Positions 23,437 through 32,678 of a DNA stretch of 64,000 nucleotides are shown in pieces. The translations under genes were made by a program, and so were the position numbers. The DNA comes from Morganella morganii. GTDB taxonomy: Bacteria > Pseudomonadota > Gammaproteobacteria > Enterobacterales > Enterobacteriaceae. The DNA lies in NCBI RefSeq assembly GCF_019243775.1, contig NZ_CP069157.1, forward strand, positions 1,116,001 through 1,180,000. Direction: 5' to 3'. Within the stretch, counting starts at the first letter, position 1; each line of letters starts with the position of its first letter. The notes beneath the pieces are model-generated. The model made no database searches. It saw nothing but the letters and a program-made list of their open reading frames with translations, and was not told where the DNA came from.

Positions 23437-24882
23437 ATGGAAGCAAACAGAGACAGGCTGTCATTGGCGGTGAATAACGCTATCAGCGCGGTAGCAAGAT
23501 CCAGAATGGCATACGCAACTGGCGGCATCGGAACCGGAAACACAAAGCGCCCACGCATCTGGCGTGAGTTCGGCTATCCGGAAGTGCTGACGTTTAATGA
23601 TTTTTACAACGCCTATGACCGTAACGCTTTGGGCGGTGCAGCGGTGGACCGGTATATCTCCGGCTGCTGGATTGATGTTCCTGAAATATTTGAAGGTGAC
23701 GAAGAAGCAGACCAGGACGGTTCTACTGACTGGGATAACAAGCTGAACAAGCTGCTTAAATCACACTGGGAGCAGATCAAAGAGGCCGACAAACGCAATC
23801 TGGTTGGCCGGTATTCAGGTCTGATTATTCAGTTGCGCGATGGTCGCAAATGGGATGAACCGGTAGACAGAGCCGTGGTTTCCCGCCTTAAAGATAAAGC
23901 CATTATTCGCATGATCCCCGCGTGGGAAGAGCAGCTTGATGTGAGGCGATGGAATGAAGACCAGCTCAGTGAAGATTACGGCTATCCTGCTCTGTACTCA
24001 TTTACAGAATTGCATGTCGGTAAGGAATCAGATGGCTCTCCAGGGCGGATTATTGATATTCACCCTGATCGCGTAATCATCCTTGCTGAAGGGGCGGCAG
24101 ACGGAAAATTAACATCCGGTACCCCGTTACTGAGGAAAGGCTACAACAAACTCATTGATGCTGAAAAGGTATCGGGCGGCAGCGCTGAAGGATTCCTGAA
24201 AAACGCCAGTCGTCAGCTCAACTATGCGTTCAGCAAAGAAACCGACTTCCAGCGCCTGGCGGAGGCATTAGGCACCAATATGGATGGCCTGGCCGATGCA
24301 CTTGATGATCAGGTTCGCAGGCTGAACGAGAGCATTGACGCATCAGTGATGATGCAGGAAGGAACGGCAAGTGTGCTTTCCGTTGCACCGGCTGATCCTG
24401 AACCAACATGGCGTACCGCACTGGCTGAATTCGCTGCCTCAATCAATATGCCGGTTAAGGTGCTTATAGGTCAGATTACCGGTGAGCGGGCATCAACAGA
24501 GGACATGAAGGATTGGGCTAAAACGTGCATGTCACGGCGCACAGGATTTCTGAAATCAGTGATTGAGTCCGTGGTATCACGATTCTGGGCGCTCGGCATT
24601 ATCGAGCCAAGAGAGGAAATCACCGTCAGTTGGTCTGATTTACTGGCACCGAGTAAGGCTGAGAAAATCGACTCGATGAACAAAGCTGCCGATGTCGCTG
24701 TTAAAACACAGCAGGCATTCGGTCATTCGGTATTCCAGGAGAACGAAATCAGGGCGCTGGGGGAATATCCGACTCTGATCGAGTTTGAGAATACTGACCC
24801 ACCGGAAACCGGCCCCAAAGGAGACCCGTTAACTGATGATAAAGAACCAGAGAACAGGGTCGCCGATAATACCGAGAAATAA
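23437..24882 (+). CDS. Portal protein (DUF1073 family)
   Basis: A 481-residue protein with the DUF1073 pattern seen in phage portals: YDRNALGGAAVDRYISGCW near the start, a central DIHPDRVIIL and the MPVKVLIGQITGERASTEDM segment. The portal is the vertex through which DNA enters the capsid. The start at MEANRD (23437) has GAGG upstream; the frame is open from 23425. Confidence 0.88.
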   Translation: MEANRDRLSLAVNNAISAVARSRMAYATGGIGTGNTKRPRIWREFGYPEVLTFNDFYNAYDRNALGGAAVDRYISGCWIDVPEIFEGDEEADQDGSTDWDNKLNKLLKSHWEQIKEADKRNLVGRYSGLIIQLRDGRKWDEPVDRAVVSRLKDKAIIRMIPAWEEQLDVRRWNEDQLSEDYGYPALYSFTELHVGKESDGSPGRIIDIHPDRVIILAEGAADGKLTSGTPLLRKGYNKLIDAEKVSGGSAEGFLKNASRQLNYAFSKETDFQRLAEALGTNMDGLADALDDQVRRLNESIDASVMMQEGTASVLSVAPADPEPTWRTALAEFAASINMPVKVLIGQITGERASTEDMKDWAKTCMSRRTGFLKSVIESVVSRFWALGIIEPREEITVSWSDLLAPSKAEKIDSMNKAADVAVKTQQAFGHSVFQENEIRALGEYPTLIEFENTDPPETGPKGDPLTDDKEPENRVADNTEK

Positions 24883-25831
24883 GGCCGACCCAACACAGTC
24901 AGGAAAGCCTGTCAGAAAGATGTTCCGCGATATTGAAAACCGGTATCACGGACTGAAAAAAGCACTCCGCCAACTGTTCGATCTGTCATTCAGTGGCAGA
25001 GAACGAAATCAGAACTCACTCTACAGCTATATCCTCGCTAAAAGCTCACAGAACGAACCTGACTCGCTTATCAGGGTTAACGCTGGTGTTTATTCGTATG
25101 ACCTCGCTGAGCGGCCTGATGAGTACGCGCGGTTCCTTGAGCGACTGCAATCTATTCTGGATGAGTATCTGCTTGATGGCGGGAGTGAAAACCTGTGGGC
25201 GTTCAGCCATATCGCAGCGGAGTATGACCGCGGCACACTGAATGCGTATACCAACCTGTCGTTACAGTCAGAAGTGTATGCAACACAGACCACGCTCACT
25301 TACCTGATGTCGCAACCTGCATACCAGAACCAGATAGCCGCCACGTTTATCTCAACGTTCAGCGACTGGAAAGGTATTTCTGATGCCGCGCGCGCCGACC
25401 TGTCGAACATCATAGGCACATCGATAGCCAGGGGTGTCAATCCGAGAGAAACAGCGAGAATCGTGAGTCAGCGGCTGGATGTCTCAATGAGCAACGCAAA
25501 GCGCATAGCTCAGACGGAACAGGTAGGCGCGTTACGCCGTGCAAACTGGAACGAAACCACATGGGCGAGTGAGCGGCTCGGGCTGCGTACTGGCCTGTTG
25601 TGGTTATCTGCACTGAAACCAACGACACGCAGTTGGCATGCGGCACGACACGGCAAAGTGTTCACTGTCGAGGAAGTTGAGTCGTTCTACGCTGACGGCG
25701 GCAACCGGTTTAACTGCTACTGCGCGACACAACCGGTATTACTGAATGACGACGGGACGATTTACAACAAAGGCATTATTGACCGGCTGACAGCAGAGCG
25801 GAAAGCCTGGTCAACAGACGAAGATTCATAA
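24836..25831 (+). CDS. Head morphogenesis protein (Mu F / SPP1 gp7 type)
   Basis: A 331-residue protein overlapping the portal gene by 47 bases. The C-terminal half has the family signature, with TARIVSQRLDVSMSNAKRIA, AQTEQVGALRRA and the ending HARHGKVF with NRFNCYCATQP. Such proteins are minor head components made with the portal. GGAG lies about 11 bases before the ATG. Confidence 0.88.
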   Translation: MIKNQRTGSPIIPRNKADPTQSGKPVRKMFRDIENRYHGLKKALRQLFDLSFSGRERNQNSLYSYILAKSSQNEPDSLIRVNAGVYSYDLAERPDEYARFLERLQSILDEYLLDGGSENLWAFSHIAAEYDRGTLNAYTNLSLQSEVYATQTTLTYLMSQPAYQNQIAATFISTFSDWKGISDAARADLSNIIGTSIARGVNPRETARIVSQRLDVSMSNAKRIAQTEQVGALRRANWNETTWASERLGLRTGLLWLSALKPTTRSWHAARHGKVFTVEEVESFYADGGNRFNCYCATQPVLLNDDGTIYNKGIIDRLTAERKAWSTDEDS

Positions 25832-25847
25832 CCAAAGAGGCCACCAC

Positions 25848-27248
25848 ATGAAGCTTTCGGGTATTCATGTTAAATCGCTGGCTATCAATTCCTCCAATAT
25901 CTCAACTGAAACCATCGACGGTGACGAGCATATCGTCATTCGCGGCGTTGTGCCGGTTGTTGATGACGTTGTGATGAACGGGGGGCTATATCCGGCCAGC
26001 GAAATTAACAAAAGCTTTCAGTCGATGGAGGGGAAACAGTGCCCGTATGGACACCCTAAAATCGGCACAGATTACGTATCGGCTGACACGCCGAGAGCGG
26101 TAAACCAGTTTCACATCGGCGCATGGGCTGAAAATGTCCGCAAAGATGGTGAAAGAGTCGTCATGGACGTGAAGGTCAACCGTCGGTTTGCTGATGCCAC
26201 TGAGAAAGGCAAAGAGTTCCTTGCCCGTGTGGATGACATCATTGCCGGTAACAGCACAGACCCGATCCACGTATCAACCGGATTACTGTTACAGCGCGAG
26301 CAGAACAAAGGCAAGTCGAAGGGCAAACCGTACACATGGGTAGCCAGGAACATGCACTTTGATCATATCGCCATTCTTCCGGCGAGTGAGCCCGGCGCGG
26401 CCACTCCTGATGATGGTGTCGGGATGTTCGTTAATGCTGACGGGCAGAAATGCGATATCGAAAATGCCAGCCTGGTTGATGCGGCGAACTGCACGAAGGC
26501 GGATATTTTCAGTCAGGTGAAATTCTTCTTCACCAACGGTTCAAATTTCTCTTTCGAGGATATCCATAAAGCACTGCGAGATGCCCTGAGAGAGCAATCA
26601 TCAGGTGACGACTGGCCTTATCCGGAAACAGTCTGGCCTGACAAATTCATCTACTACAAATCCGGAAAAACCTACCAGCAAAAGTATCTCATTGACGACA
26701 ACGGCGAAGCTGATCTTGTCGGTGAGCCCATTGAAGTTGTGCGCAAGCCAACAGAGTACGAAGTAAAAACCAATAAGGAAAACGACCCGATGAAACAACT
26801 CATCACAAACGCGCTGAAGGCAAAAGGCATCGACACAGACGGTAAATCCGATGCTGAGCTGATGGATGCGTACAACCAGATGATCGCCAATGAATCAAAA
26901 GGCGAAGAAACGCCGGAAGAGAAAGCGGCGCGTGAGAAAAAAGAGCAGGAAGAAAAGGACAAAAAGGATAAGGCCACTAACAGCGATATGCAGGCCATGA
27001 TCACCGCTGCGGTAAACGCTGCCGTCGCCCCGCTTAAGGAGCAGTTAAACGCAAGCGCGGACAAAGAAAAATCAGCCATGCGCGAGGCAGTTAAAGCCAA
27101 ATTCGGCTTCACAGAAACAGCCGTGAATGCTCTGGACGGTGACCCGCTGAAAGAGCTGTATGCGCAGTGCGCTCCGGTTCATGGGCTGAATGGCTCGTTC
27201 CATTCTCAGCATAACTCTTCCACCTCAGTATCAGAAATGCCGGAGTAA
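25848..27248 (+). CDS. DUF2213 prohead protease / scaffold fusion
   Basis: A 466-residue protein. Residues 1-200 match DUF2213 (NGGLYPASEIN, CPYGHPKIG, HVSTGLLLQ, MHFDHIAILP), a presumed head maturation protease. The C-terminal 130 residues are highly charged and helical (a Glu/Lys run followed by MITAAVNAAVAPLKEQL), as expected of a scaffold. The order before the decoration and capsid genes supports this. Confidence 0.82.
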   Translation: MKLSGIHVKSLAINSSNISTETIDGDEHIVIRGVVPVVDDVVMNGGLYPASEINKSFQSMEGKQCPYGHPKIGTDYVSADTPRAVNQFHIGAWAENVRKDGERVVMDVKVNRRFADATEKGKEFLARVDDIIAGNSTDPIHVSTGLLLQREQNKGKSKGKPYTWVARNMHFDHIAILPASEPGAATPDDGVGMFVNADGQKCDIENASLVDAANCTKADIFSQVKFFFTNGSNFSFEDIHKALRDALREQSSGDDWPYPETVWPDKFIYYKSGKTYQQKYLIDDNGEADLVGEPIEVVRKPTEYEVKTNKENDPMKQLITNALKAKGIDTDGKSDAELMDAYNQMIANESKGEETPEEKAAREKKEQEEKDKKDKATNSDMQAMITAAVNAAVAPLKEQLNASADKEKSAMREAVKAKFGFTETAVNALDGDPLKELYAQCAPVHGLNGSFHSQHNSSTSVSEMPE

Positions 27249-27254
27249 AACGAA

Positions 27255-27692
27255 ATGGCGAACAAAACAAAACGTGTGATTCATGCTGGCGGTATCTTTC
27301 CTAACCCGCTGTTAAATCGTGAAGGCGAGGTGTTAGCAGACATCAAGCCCGGCACGGTAGGCTTTTTCGATGGCGGCAAGTTCAAAGCCTCAGTAGATGG
27401 TAAAGAGTCGGCGATCCTGTACGTGGCAAACATGGATTATCTGCGCTGCAAAGGCGTTGATGATGATCTGAAAGCCGGTGATTTGGTTGTGGCAATCCAG
27501 CCATTGCAGGGATTATTCCTGAACGTCCGCGCCGCTGCCGGTACGTACAAAAAAGGCCAGCCGGTGATTGTTGCCAACGGCCAGATCACAGCGGCCACCG
27601 CTGCGGAAGGTGAAGTTGTATTCGCCTATGTCGAAGAAGATTCAGCACTGACCGCTAAGGCGGGTGAGCTGGTTCGCGTTGTGTTCAAGTAA
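27255..27692 (+). CDS. Head decoration / stabilisation protein (DUF2190-like)
   Basis: A 145-residue, Gly- and Val-rich, all-beta-looking protein ahead of the capsid gene. GVDDDLKAGDLVVAIQPLQG and FAYVEEDSALTAKAGELVRV recall capsid decoration proteins. The family name is an inference from layout and position. Confidence 0.65.
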   Translation: MANKTKRVIHAGGIFPNPLLNREGEVLADIKPGTVGFFDGGKFKASVDGKESAILYVANMDYLRCKGVDDDLKAGDLVVAIQPLQGLFLNVRAAAGTYKKGQPVIVANGQITAATAAEGEVVFAYVEEDSALTAKAGELVRVVFK

Positions 27693-27702
27693 GGAGAACC
27701 GA

Positions 27703-28779
27703 ATGTTTTATTTTTCAACCAAAAAAGCGACCGAAACCGGTAACCTCGAAGCAAACACGGCGCAGTTTGGCGAATTACAGATTGCCCGCGATGCATCTGC
27801 ACAGGCAGTTGCCGAGTTCATTATCCGTGCCAATTCACGCGGTAACGGTGCAATCAAAGTTGACGCCGCTAACGCAGTTGATGACATCCGCCGCCTGTAT
27901 AAAGCATATGACCAGACTGTTCTGTCCGAGTTTCAACCGAACACCGAGTTCACCCTGCTGAATGACCTGATGGGACTTTCCCGCTCAGTGCGTCTGGAAG
28001 AATCCGTGTATGAATACGCCCGTAAAGGCAGTGGCGGTGTGGCTCATACGTCAATGTCCGGCCAGATCGGTGCGTTGCTGGATGCCGGCGCTTTCACCTT
28101 TGACGGTACTATGGTGCCGATTCACGATACCGGCTTTAAGTTCGGCTTCCGTGACCCGATCTTTGCAAAAGGTTCCGCGCTGGCCTCTTTGTCCGATGCA
28201 CAGTCTGATTCTGTTGATACTGTCCGCCGCAAATACGTTGACTTTATCTGGAACGGGTTCCGTGATTCCGAAGGTAATTTCATCAAGTTTGATGGCAAAT
28301 CATGGAAGGGCTTCCGTGCTGATGAGCGCGTAGCCCAGGTGACACTGACGGTTAACTTTGCCGCTGAGCAGGACGGCAAAAAAATCCGCGCAGAAATTAT
28401 CAAGCTGCGTGACGTGCTGAAACTGCAAAACCTGCAATACGGTGAGCAAACCTGGTATGTGTCAGGTGAAATCCTGTCAAATTGGGAAAGCGTGTATTTC
28501 GACGTTAACCAGACCCGCACCATCCTGGACGAAGTGAAGAAAATCACCGGCATCAAAGACATCAAAGAAGATTGCGAGCTGAAAGGCAATGAAATGCTGA
28601 TCGTTCCGCTGGGTGCCGGTGTTATCGCTCCGATTGTCGGTCAGGCGTTTGGTACTGTTGCTGACCCGCGCCAGTTCTATAACTCTGATTTCGTATGGCG
28701 CACATGGGGCGCTGCCGGTCTGATGGTTAAGCAGGACATCAGCGGCCACTTCTCGGTTGTTCACGCGAAAGGTAATTAA
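27703..28779 (+). CDS. Major capsid protein
   Basis: A 358-residue protein starting MFYFSTKKATETGN after an AAGGAG site (27703); the open frame begins earlier inside the preceding gene. Mixed alpha/beta content and its place after protease and decoration genes fit an HK97-fold capsid subunit of the DUF6260 type. An A7 run at 28378-28384 (GKKIRAE) is in frame, unlike those in the damaged genes. Confidence 0.85.
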   Translation: MFYFSTKKATETGNLEANTAQFGELQIARDASAQAVAEFIIRANSRGNGAIKVDAANAVDDIRRLYKAYDQTVLSEFQPNTEFTLLNDLMGLSRSVRLEESVYEYARKGSGGVAHTSMSGQIGALLDAGAFTFDGTMVPIHDTGFKFGFRDPIFAKGSALASLSDAQSDSVDTVRRKYVDFIWNGFRDSEGNFIKFDGKSWKGFRADERVAQVTLTVNFAAEQDGKKIRAEIIKLRDVLKLQNLQYGEQTWYVSGEILSNWESVYFDVNQTRTILDEVKKITGIKDIKEDCELKGNEMLIVPLGAGVIAPIVGQAFGTVADPRQFYNSDFVWRTWGAAGLMVKQDISGHFSVVHAKGN

Positions 28780-28788
28780 GGGGGATTT

Positions 28789-29076
28789 ATGGCACTGGTA
28801 AAAGTAGTTTCAAATAACTTCTTCGCCGGTGCCGGTTTCCAGCATGTGGAAGCCGGTAGCCAACTGACAATGTCAGATGAAAGCGCGAAAGAATGGGGAA
28901 AGGCCGGTCTGGTTGAAATTATCGCATCTGGTGATATTGAAGTAGCATCGCCTGGTAACGACGATTCTGAACAGCCTGAACAGCCTGAACAGCCTGAACA
29001 GCCTGAACAGCCTGAACAGCCTGAACAGCCTGAACAGCCTGAACAGCCAAAGGCAAAACCTAACGGTAAAAAATAA
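28789..29076 (+). CDS. Head protein with (Glu-Gln-Pro)9 tail
   Basis: A 95-residue protein. About 55 residues resemble a small head or neck accessory (VSNNFFAGAGFQHVEAGSQL), followed by nine EQP units and a basic end. The repeat is encoded by a 9-bp tandem array. The extended repeat may form a flexible surface tail. Confidence 0.65.
   Translation: MALVKVVSNNFFAGAGFQHVEAGSQLTMSDESAKEWGKAGLVEIIASGDIEVASPGNDDSEQPEQPEQPEQPEQPEQPEQPEQPEQPKAKPNGKK
28969..29048 (+). repeat. 9-bp tandem repeat GAACAGCCT, eight perfect copies plus one
   Basis: Copies start every nine bases from 28969 to 29032, and a ninth ends in A instead of T. The unit encodes Glu-Gln-Pro, so copy number can change without loss of frame. 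Confidence 0.95.
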
Positions 29077-29447
29077 TGCAGATAACTCTTGATGACGTAA
29101 AGCCGATGATTGCGGAACTCGGGTTTGCATTGCCTGATTCTGTGCTGTCGCTGTTACTGAGTCAGGTTAATGCAAAGTCCGGATGCCTCGAAGCCAACTA
29201 CGACGAAACCACGCAGAAATTGTTGCTGATTTACACCGTTGTGCGGTTGGCATCACTGTCTGGCGCACGAAAGATATCATCACAGAGCGCTCCTAACGGG
29301 GCGTCTCGTTCTTTCGCGTACGATTCTGCCGGTACTGATTATCTGCTGAACCAGATCCGTGCATGGGACAGTGCCGGGTGTCTTTCTGATTTGCCGTTGT
29401 CGAGTAAAACGGTCGGATTCTTTGGTGTGGTCGGGGGGTATCGATGA
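29076..29447 (+). CDS. Head-tail connector, DUF4054-type (inferred)
   Basis: A 123-residue, mostly helical protein with LLLIYTVVRLASLSGARKIS followed by a SQSAPNGASRSFAY loop. Phage adaptor proteins of this size and pattern follow the capsid gene. Stop and start overlap the neighbours by one to four bases. Confidence 0.65.
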   Translation: MQITLDDVKPMIAELGFALPDSVLSLLLSQVNAKSGCLEANYDETTQKLLLIYTVVRLASLSGARKISSQSAPNGASRSFAYDSAGTDYLLNQIRAWDSAGCLSDLPLSSKTVGFFGVVGGYR

Positions 29448-29785
29448 GTTCAGTTGCAAATTGGGCATATACCTCATGGGCCACACTGTGGCGGCTTGCC
29501 GGGAAGGACAGATACGGTAAGCCCGAGTTTTCTGAACCGGTTCATTTTCTGTGTGGTTACGGCAGTGAGTTGAAAGCCGGAAAGATTGATATCGGCTCTG
29601 AAATCACTATCAAGCTGGTGTTCTGGACTGAGTACGCTGATGCGAAAAAAGGTGACTTTATTGCTATCGGCAAGCACTCAGGCGATCCGGTTTCTGCCGG
29701 TGCTGACGAAATCAAATTCATCAAACGTGATGAGGATGTATTCGAGCACATAGCGGATGATTACACCCTGATAACGGCGGTGTGA
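29444..29785 (+). CDS. Head closure / stopper protein (inferred)
   Basis: A 113-residue, beta-rich protein between the adaptor and the gp10-like gene, the usual place of a head-tail joining stopper. It contains SEITIKLVFWTEYADAKKGD. No sequence motif proves the assignment. Confidence 0.55.
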   Translation: MSSVANWAYTSWATLWRLAGKDRYGKPEFSEPVHFLCGYGSELKAGKIDIGSEITIKLVFWTEYADAKKGDFIAIGKHSGDPVSAGADEIKFIKRDEDVFEHIADDYTLITAV

Positions 29786-29786
29786 T

Positions 29787-30155
29787 ATGGCGGCAAAAAT
29801 CAGAGGTATCGCAGAGGTCAGTGCCAATATCAATGCACTGGTCGGCAATATCACAGGGCGCAAAGTTACACGCGCAATACAGGCAGCAATGCTGATTGGT
29901 GGCGCTCAGGCCACGTTGTTCACGCCTATCGACACATCAACGCTTATCAACTCTCAGTTCCGTGAAATCACAGTTAACGGCACCCGCGTTACCGGTCGTG
30001 TCGGGTATTCTGCCAACTACGCGGTATTTGTTCATGACCCGAAAGTTAAGCAGACATTCCGGCGCGCCACTGCGCGAAAAGAGTTCCTTACGCTGGGGTT
30101 TGAAGAGAGTCGCGATGAGATTGAAGCGGCCATGCATCAGGAGATGCGCATATGA
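29787..30155 (+). CDS. HK97 gp10-like neck / tail completion protein
   Basis: A 122-residue protein with a typical gp10 layout: an N-terminal helix, FTPIDTSTLINSQF, VGYSANYAVFVHDP and a C-terminal helix. These proteins join head and tail. It overlaps the next gene by four bases. Confidence 0.75.
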   Translation: MAAKIRGIAEVSANINALVGNITGRKVTRAIQAAMLIGGAQATLFTPIDTSTLINSQFREITVNGTRVTGRVGYSANYAVFVHDPKVKQTFRRATARKEFLTLGFEESRDEIEAAMHQEMRI

Positions 30156-30520
30156 TACACGAAGCATTTGAGCGTTATCTTAGCCGCGTCGGCCTGCTGG
30201 ATGATTTCACTGTTCAGTACCTGACATGGACGGAAGAGCCTGAGTCACGCACACAACAATATGCCGTCATTCAGCCTGACGGCGGCAGCGGCAGATTTGC
30301 TGACCTTGGCGCTGACGACAATGTAATGCTGATTCTGGTATCTGCACAGAACGATCCGGAGCCGGTGTTAACCAGGGCGAAAGACATTCTCAGTTTCGTA
30401 TCTGAGTTTCCGGACGATTGCGAACTCAACTCAGTTTACAACCTTGGCGGCATGCCGAAGCCGGTACCGACAGAAGAAGGCCGGTTCATCATGCAATTAG
30501 CTTTCCGCTGTACATCATAA
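30152..30520 (+). CDS. Tail terminator protein (inferred)
   Basis: A 122-residue protein placed before the tail tube gene, where tail terminators lie. QQYAVIQPDGGSGRFADLG and VPTEEGRFIMQLAFRC are seen in phage tail termination proteins. It would cap the tube before head joining. Confidence 0.7.
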   Translation: MIHEAFERYLSRVGLLDDFTVQYLTWTEEPESRTQQYAVIQPDGGSGRFADLGADDNVMLILVSAQNDPEPVLTRAKDILSFVSEFPDDCELNSVYNLGGMPKPVPTEEGRFIMQLAFRCTS

Positions 30521-30538
30521 ACAAACACACTTCAAACA

Positions 30539-30560
30539 GGTCGCTTATGCGGCCTTTTTT
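30539..30560 (+). terminator. Terminator before the tail tube gene
   Basis: Stem GGTCGC/GCGGCC with loop TTAT and six T. The stem is identical to that of the terminator at 18654, so the two may share an origin or respond to the same late antiterminator. Confidence 0.75.
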
Positions 30561-30584
30561 ATTTGCAAATAAAGAGGTTACAAC

Positions 30585-31340
30585 ATGGCACAATGCCCTG
30601 ATGATAAAGGCCTGGTGATGGGTAATGCGGGAATTCTCCGTATCGCGCCCGGTTGCCCCGGCACGGTTCCTGAACAGTCAGCGTTTCTGCGTCTCGGCGC
30701 ACTGACCAGTAAAGGGCTGGATTATGGTACTGAAACGGTTACTTCCAAAGCAGACGACACAAAAGGGTTGACTGAGGCTATCGTGACCGGTCTGGATTTA
30801 ACCATTAAGTTTGATGGTGAGCTGAAGCGCAAAGGTGCTGATGGCTCCACGTCTGCTTTTGATATCGCCAAAGAAATCCTTGCTGAAGTCAAGGCCAGCC
30901 GCCAGCCGTCATATTGGGTGCAGCTCGACATGAAAGGCGACGGTAGTGATGTGATTCAAGGGTACATGAACTTCACATCATGGTCGATGGAGTTCCCGAC
31001 CAAAGAAATCTCCACGTATTCCGGTGAGCTGAAAGTAGCAGACGCTGACAGCTTTGAGTGGTTACAGGAAGAAATCGTGGTGCAGAGCGTCACTGCCAAC
31101 CCTGCGACACTGACTGTGAAAGCCGGTGAAACTGCAACATTCACGGTTGGATTTAATCCGGTTGACGCGACAAACAAAAATTACGAGGTGGTCAGCGATA
31201 AGCCTAATTTTGCTACCGTCAGTAAATTGTTGAATGTTGTCACCGTCACCGGTGTTGCCGCCGGCGCCGCGAATATCACTGTCACATCGGAAGATGGCGG
31301 TAAGACGGCGAAATGTGTCGTTACAGTCACTGCGGCCTAA
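30585..31340 (+). CDS. Major tail tube protein with C-terminal Ig-like domain
   Basis: A 251-residue protein. The first 160 residues (LRLGALTSKGLDYGTETVTS, YMNFTSWSMEFPTKEISTYS) form the tube subunit. Residues 165-250 are a bacterial Ig-like (BIG_2) domain, with VTANPATLTVKAGETATFTV and ending in NITVTSEDGGKTAKCVVTV, as in lambda V. The Ig domains decorate the tail surface. Confidence 0.88.
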   Translation: MAQCPDDKGLVMGNAGILRIAPGCPGTVPEQSAFLRLGALTSKGLDYGTETVTSKADDTKGLTEAIVTGLDLTIKFDGELKRKGADGSTSAFDIAKEILAEVKASRQPSYWVQLDMKGDGSDVIQGYMNFTSWSMEFPTKEISTYSGELKVADADSFEWLQEEIVVQSVTANPATLTVKAGETATFTVGFNPVDATNKNYEVVSDKPNFATVSKLLNVVTVTGVAAGAANITVTSEDGGKTAKCVVTVTAA

Positions 31341-31390
31341 ATATTACAAAGGGTATCTCCGGGTGCCCTTGATAATGTTCAGGAGGATAT

Positions 31391-32086
31391 ATGACACCGC
31401 GTTTAGAATACGGCGAGATGGTGATATCCACTGCCGAAAATGATTACCTGTTTCGCCCGTCACTGGATGCCATGACGCGAATCGGTGAGCCTAAAGAGAT
31501 TGTGAGTGCGTTTACGCGATTAAATGGCTCAGAGGTACAACAAATTATAGCGTCTGCCGTAGACGCTTACGGAGTTGTTCCTGAATGGCTGATTGCACTG
31601 TTAAATAAACCGGTTTATGGGCGCAGCATTTTATCGACAGCAATGGACGTGATGCAGGCATGTTGTAACGATGACTGTTCTGAGGTTATCGGTGAATGGC
31701 GGGTTGGCAAATCCGGCATGGTGTACCGGCGCGGCGCTATGCATTATCGCGATATCATCCTGCTGGCGCGCGAGCTAATGACCCACGGCATTATCGGCAA
31801 GGCCAAGGTGCGCAAACTCCAGCGCAACGAAGGTAAAGACGAATACTCCGACGAGTTCCGCGCCGTCGATTACATCAGTGCCGCCCGTGTGCATTTCAAC
31901 ATCACCCGCAGCGAAGCGGAACAACTCACAATGACTGAGTTCGTGATGATGCTGAAGGCGAAATATCCCGATGAGAAAGGTTTCACGAAAGATGAGTATG
32001 AGGCTATCACCAAAGCCGATGATGCACGCAACGATGACCTGATTAAGGGCAAGCGTCGGCTGGTGAGCAGGAAGAGGGCAACTTGA
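31391..32086 (+). CDS. Tail assembly chaperone (DUF6246-like)
   Basis: A 231-residue protein between tail tube and tape measure genes, the place of the G/GT chaperones. It starts after a strong CAGGAGG site. MTRIGEPKEIVSAFTRLNG and a lysine-rich end (KGKRRLVSRKRAT) are visible. I see no clear programmed frameshift into a second product. Confidence 0.65.
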   Translation: MTPRLEYGEMVISTAENDYLFRPSLDAMTRIGEPKEIVSAFTRLNGSEVQQIIASAVDAYGVVPEWLIALLNKPVYGRSILSTAMDVMQACCNDDCSEVIGEWRVGKSGMVYRRGAMHYRDIILLARELMTHGIIGKAKVRKLQRNEGKDEYSDEFRAVDYISAARVHFNITRSEAEQLTMTEFVMMLKAKYPDEKGFTKDEYEAITKADDARNDDLIKGKRRLVSRKRAT

Positions 32087-32131
32087 TCACAGTGGTGCAG
32101 CTAGGCTTTCGGGCTTATGTCGCACCAGTCT

Positions 32132-32160
32132 TTTTGCTGGGATATTTGTGCGTGTATACT
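32132..32160 (+). promoter_or_regulatory. Possible promoter for the accessory gene at 32189
   Basis: A good -10 box TATACT (32155-32160) with a poor -35 (TTTTGC) 17 bases upstream. It lies just before an AT-rich gene that does not look like a tail gene, so independent expression is plausible. Confidence 0.3.
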
Positions 32161-32188
32161 CAATTGAAACACTGGAAATGGGGGCGTA

Positions 32189-32455
32189 ATGAATATCTCA
32201 GTTACATCACAAAATGTACACAAGCATAAGAAAAACATCAGGAGAGATGACCTCGATGGACTTACTTGTTTTATGCAAATGGCTGATAGTGTTCGCATCA
32301 CTGCATCTTTAGATCATCAACCAATAGTGACAGGGGTTCTTGGTGAGCCTGACAGCAAAGAACACCATCAACTTACATCATACTGGCGATGGGAAAATGT
32401 CAGCGCTGTAAGGTTGGTTGATGTGCTGTACGCAATTGCTACATTTAATAATTGA
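32189..32455 (+). CDS. AT-rich accessory protein, 88 aa
   Basis: Starts MNISVTSQNVHKHKKNIRRD and holds LDHQPIVTGVLGEPDSKEHH and a WRWENVSAVRLVDVLYAIAT end. It is a soluble-looking protein of unknown family, inserted between the chaperone and tape measure genes, with base use unlike the tail genes. Together with the lipoprotein gene next door it forms a moron-like island. Confidence 0.5.
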   Translation: MNISVTSQNVHKHKKNIRRDDLDGLTCFMQMADSVRITASLDHQPIVTGVLGEPDSKEHHQLTSYWRWENVSAVRLVDVLYAIATFNN

Positions 32456-32462
32456 AATATTA

Positions 32463-32498
32463 TAAAAATAAAAATAAAAATAAAAATAAAAATAAAAA
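32463..32498 (+). repeat. Hexamer repeat TAAAAA, six copies
   Basis: T occurs every six bases from 32463 to 32493 in a pure A background. It lies in a 220-bp non-coding, AT-rich gap between two accessory genes. Confidence 0.9.
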
Positions 32499-32678
32499 AC
32501 GTTGAGTATTGTTTTTGATGTGTAAAAAATCTGATTGTTTTATTTTTTAAAATTAAAAATAATATTCTATTTGGTATTGAAGAAATAAAACAACTTAGAT
32601 AAATATTTGGTCATGATGGCACATATGTATTATTGTGATATTGTCTTGATAATGTATTAATTATTGAGGTGTATTGAT

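Noticed and set aside
28969-29048. Repeat array that might be taken for a CRISPR
   Set aside because: The unit is nine bases with no spacers and encodes EQP in frame.
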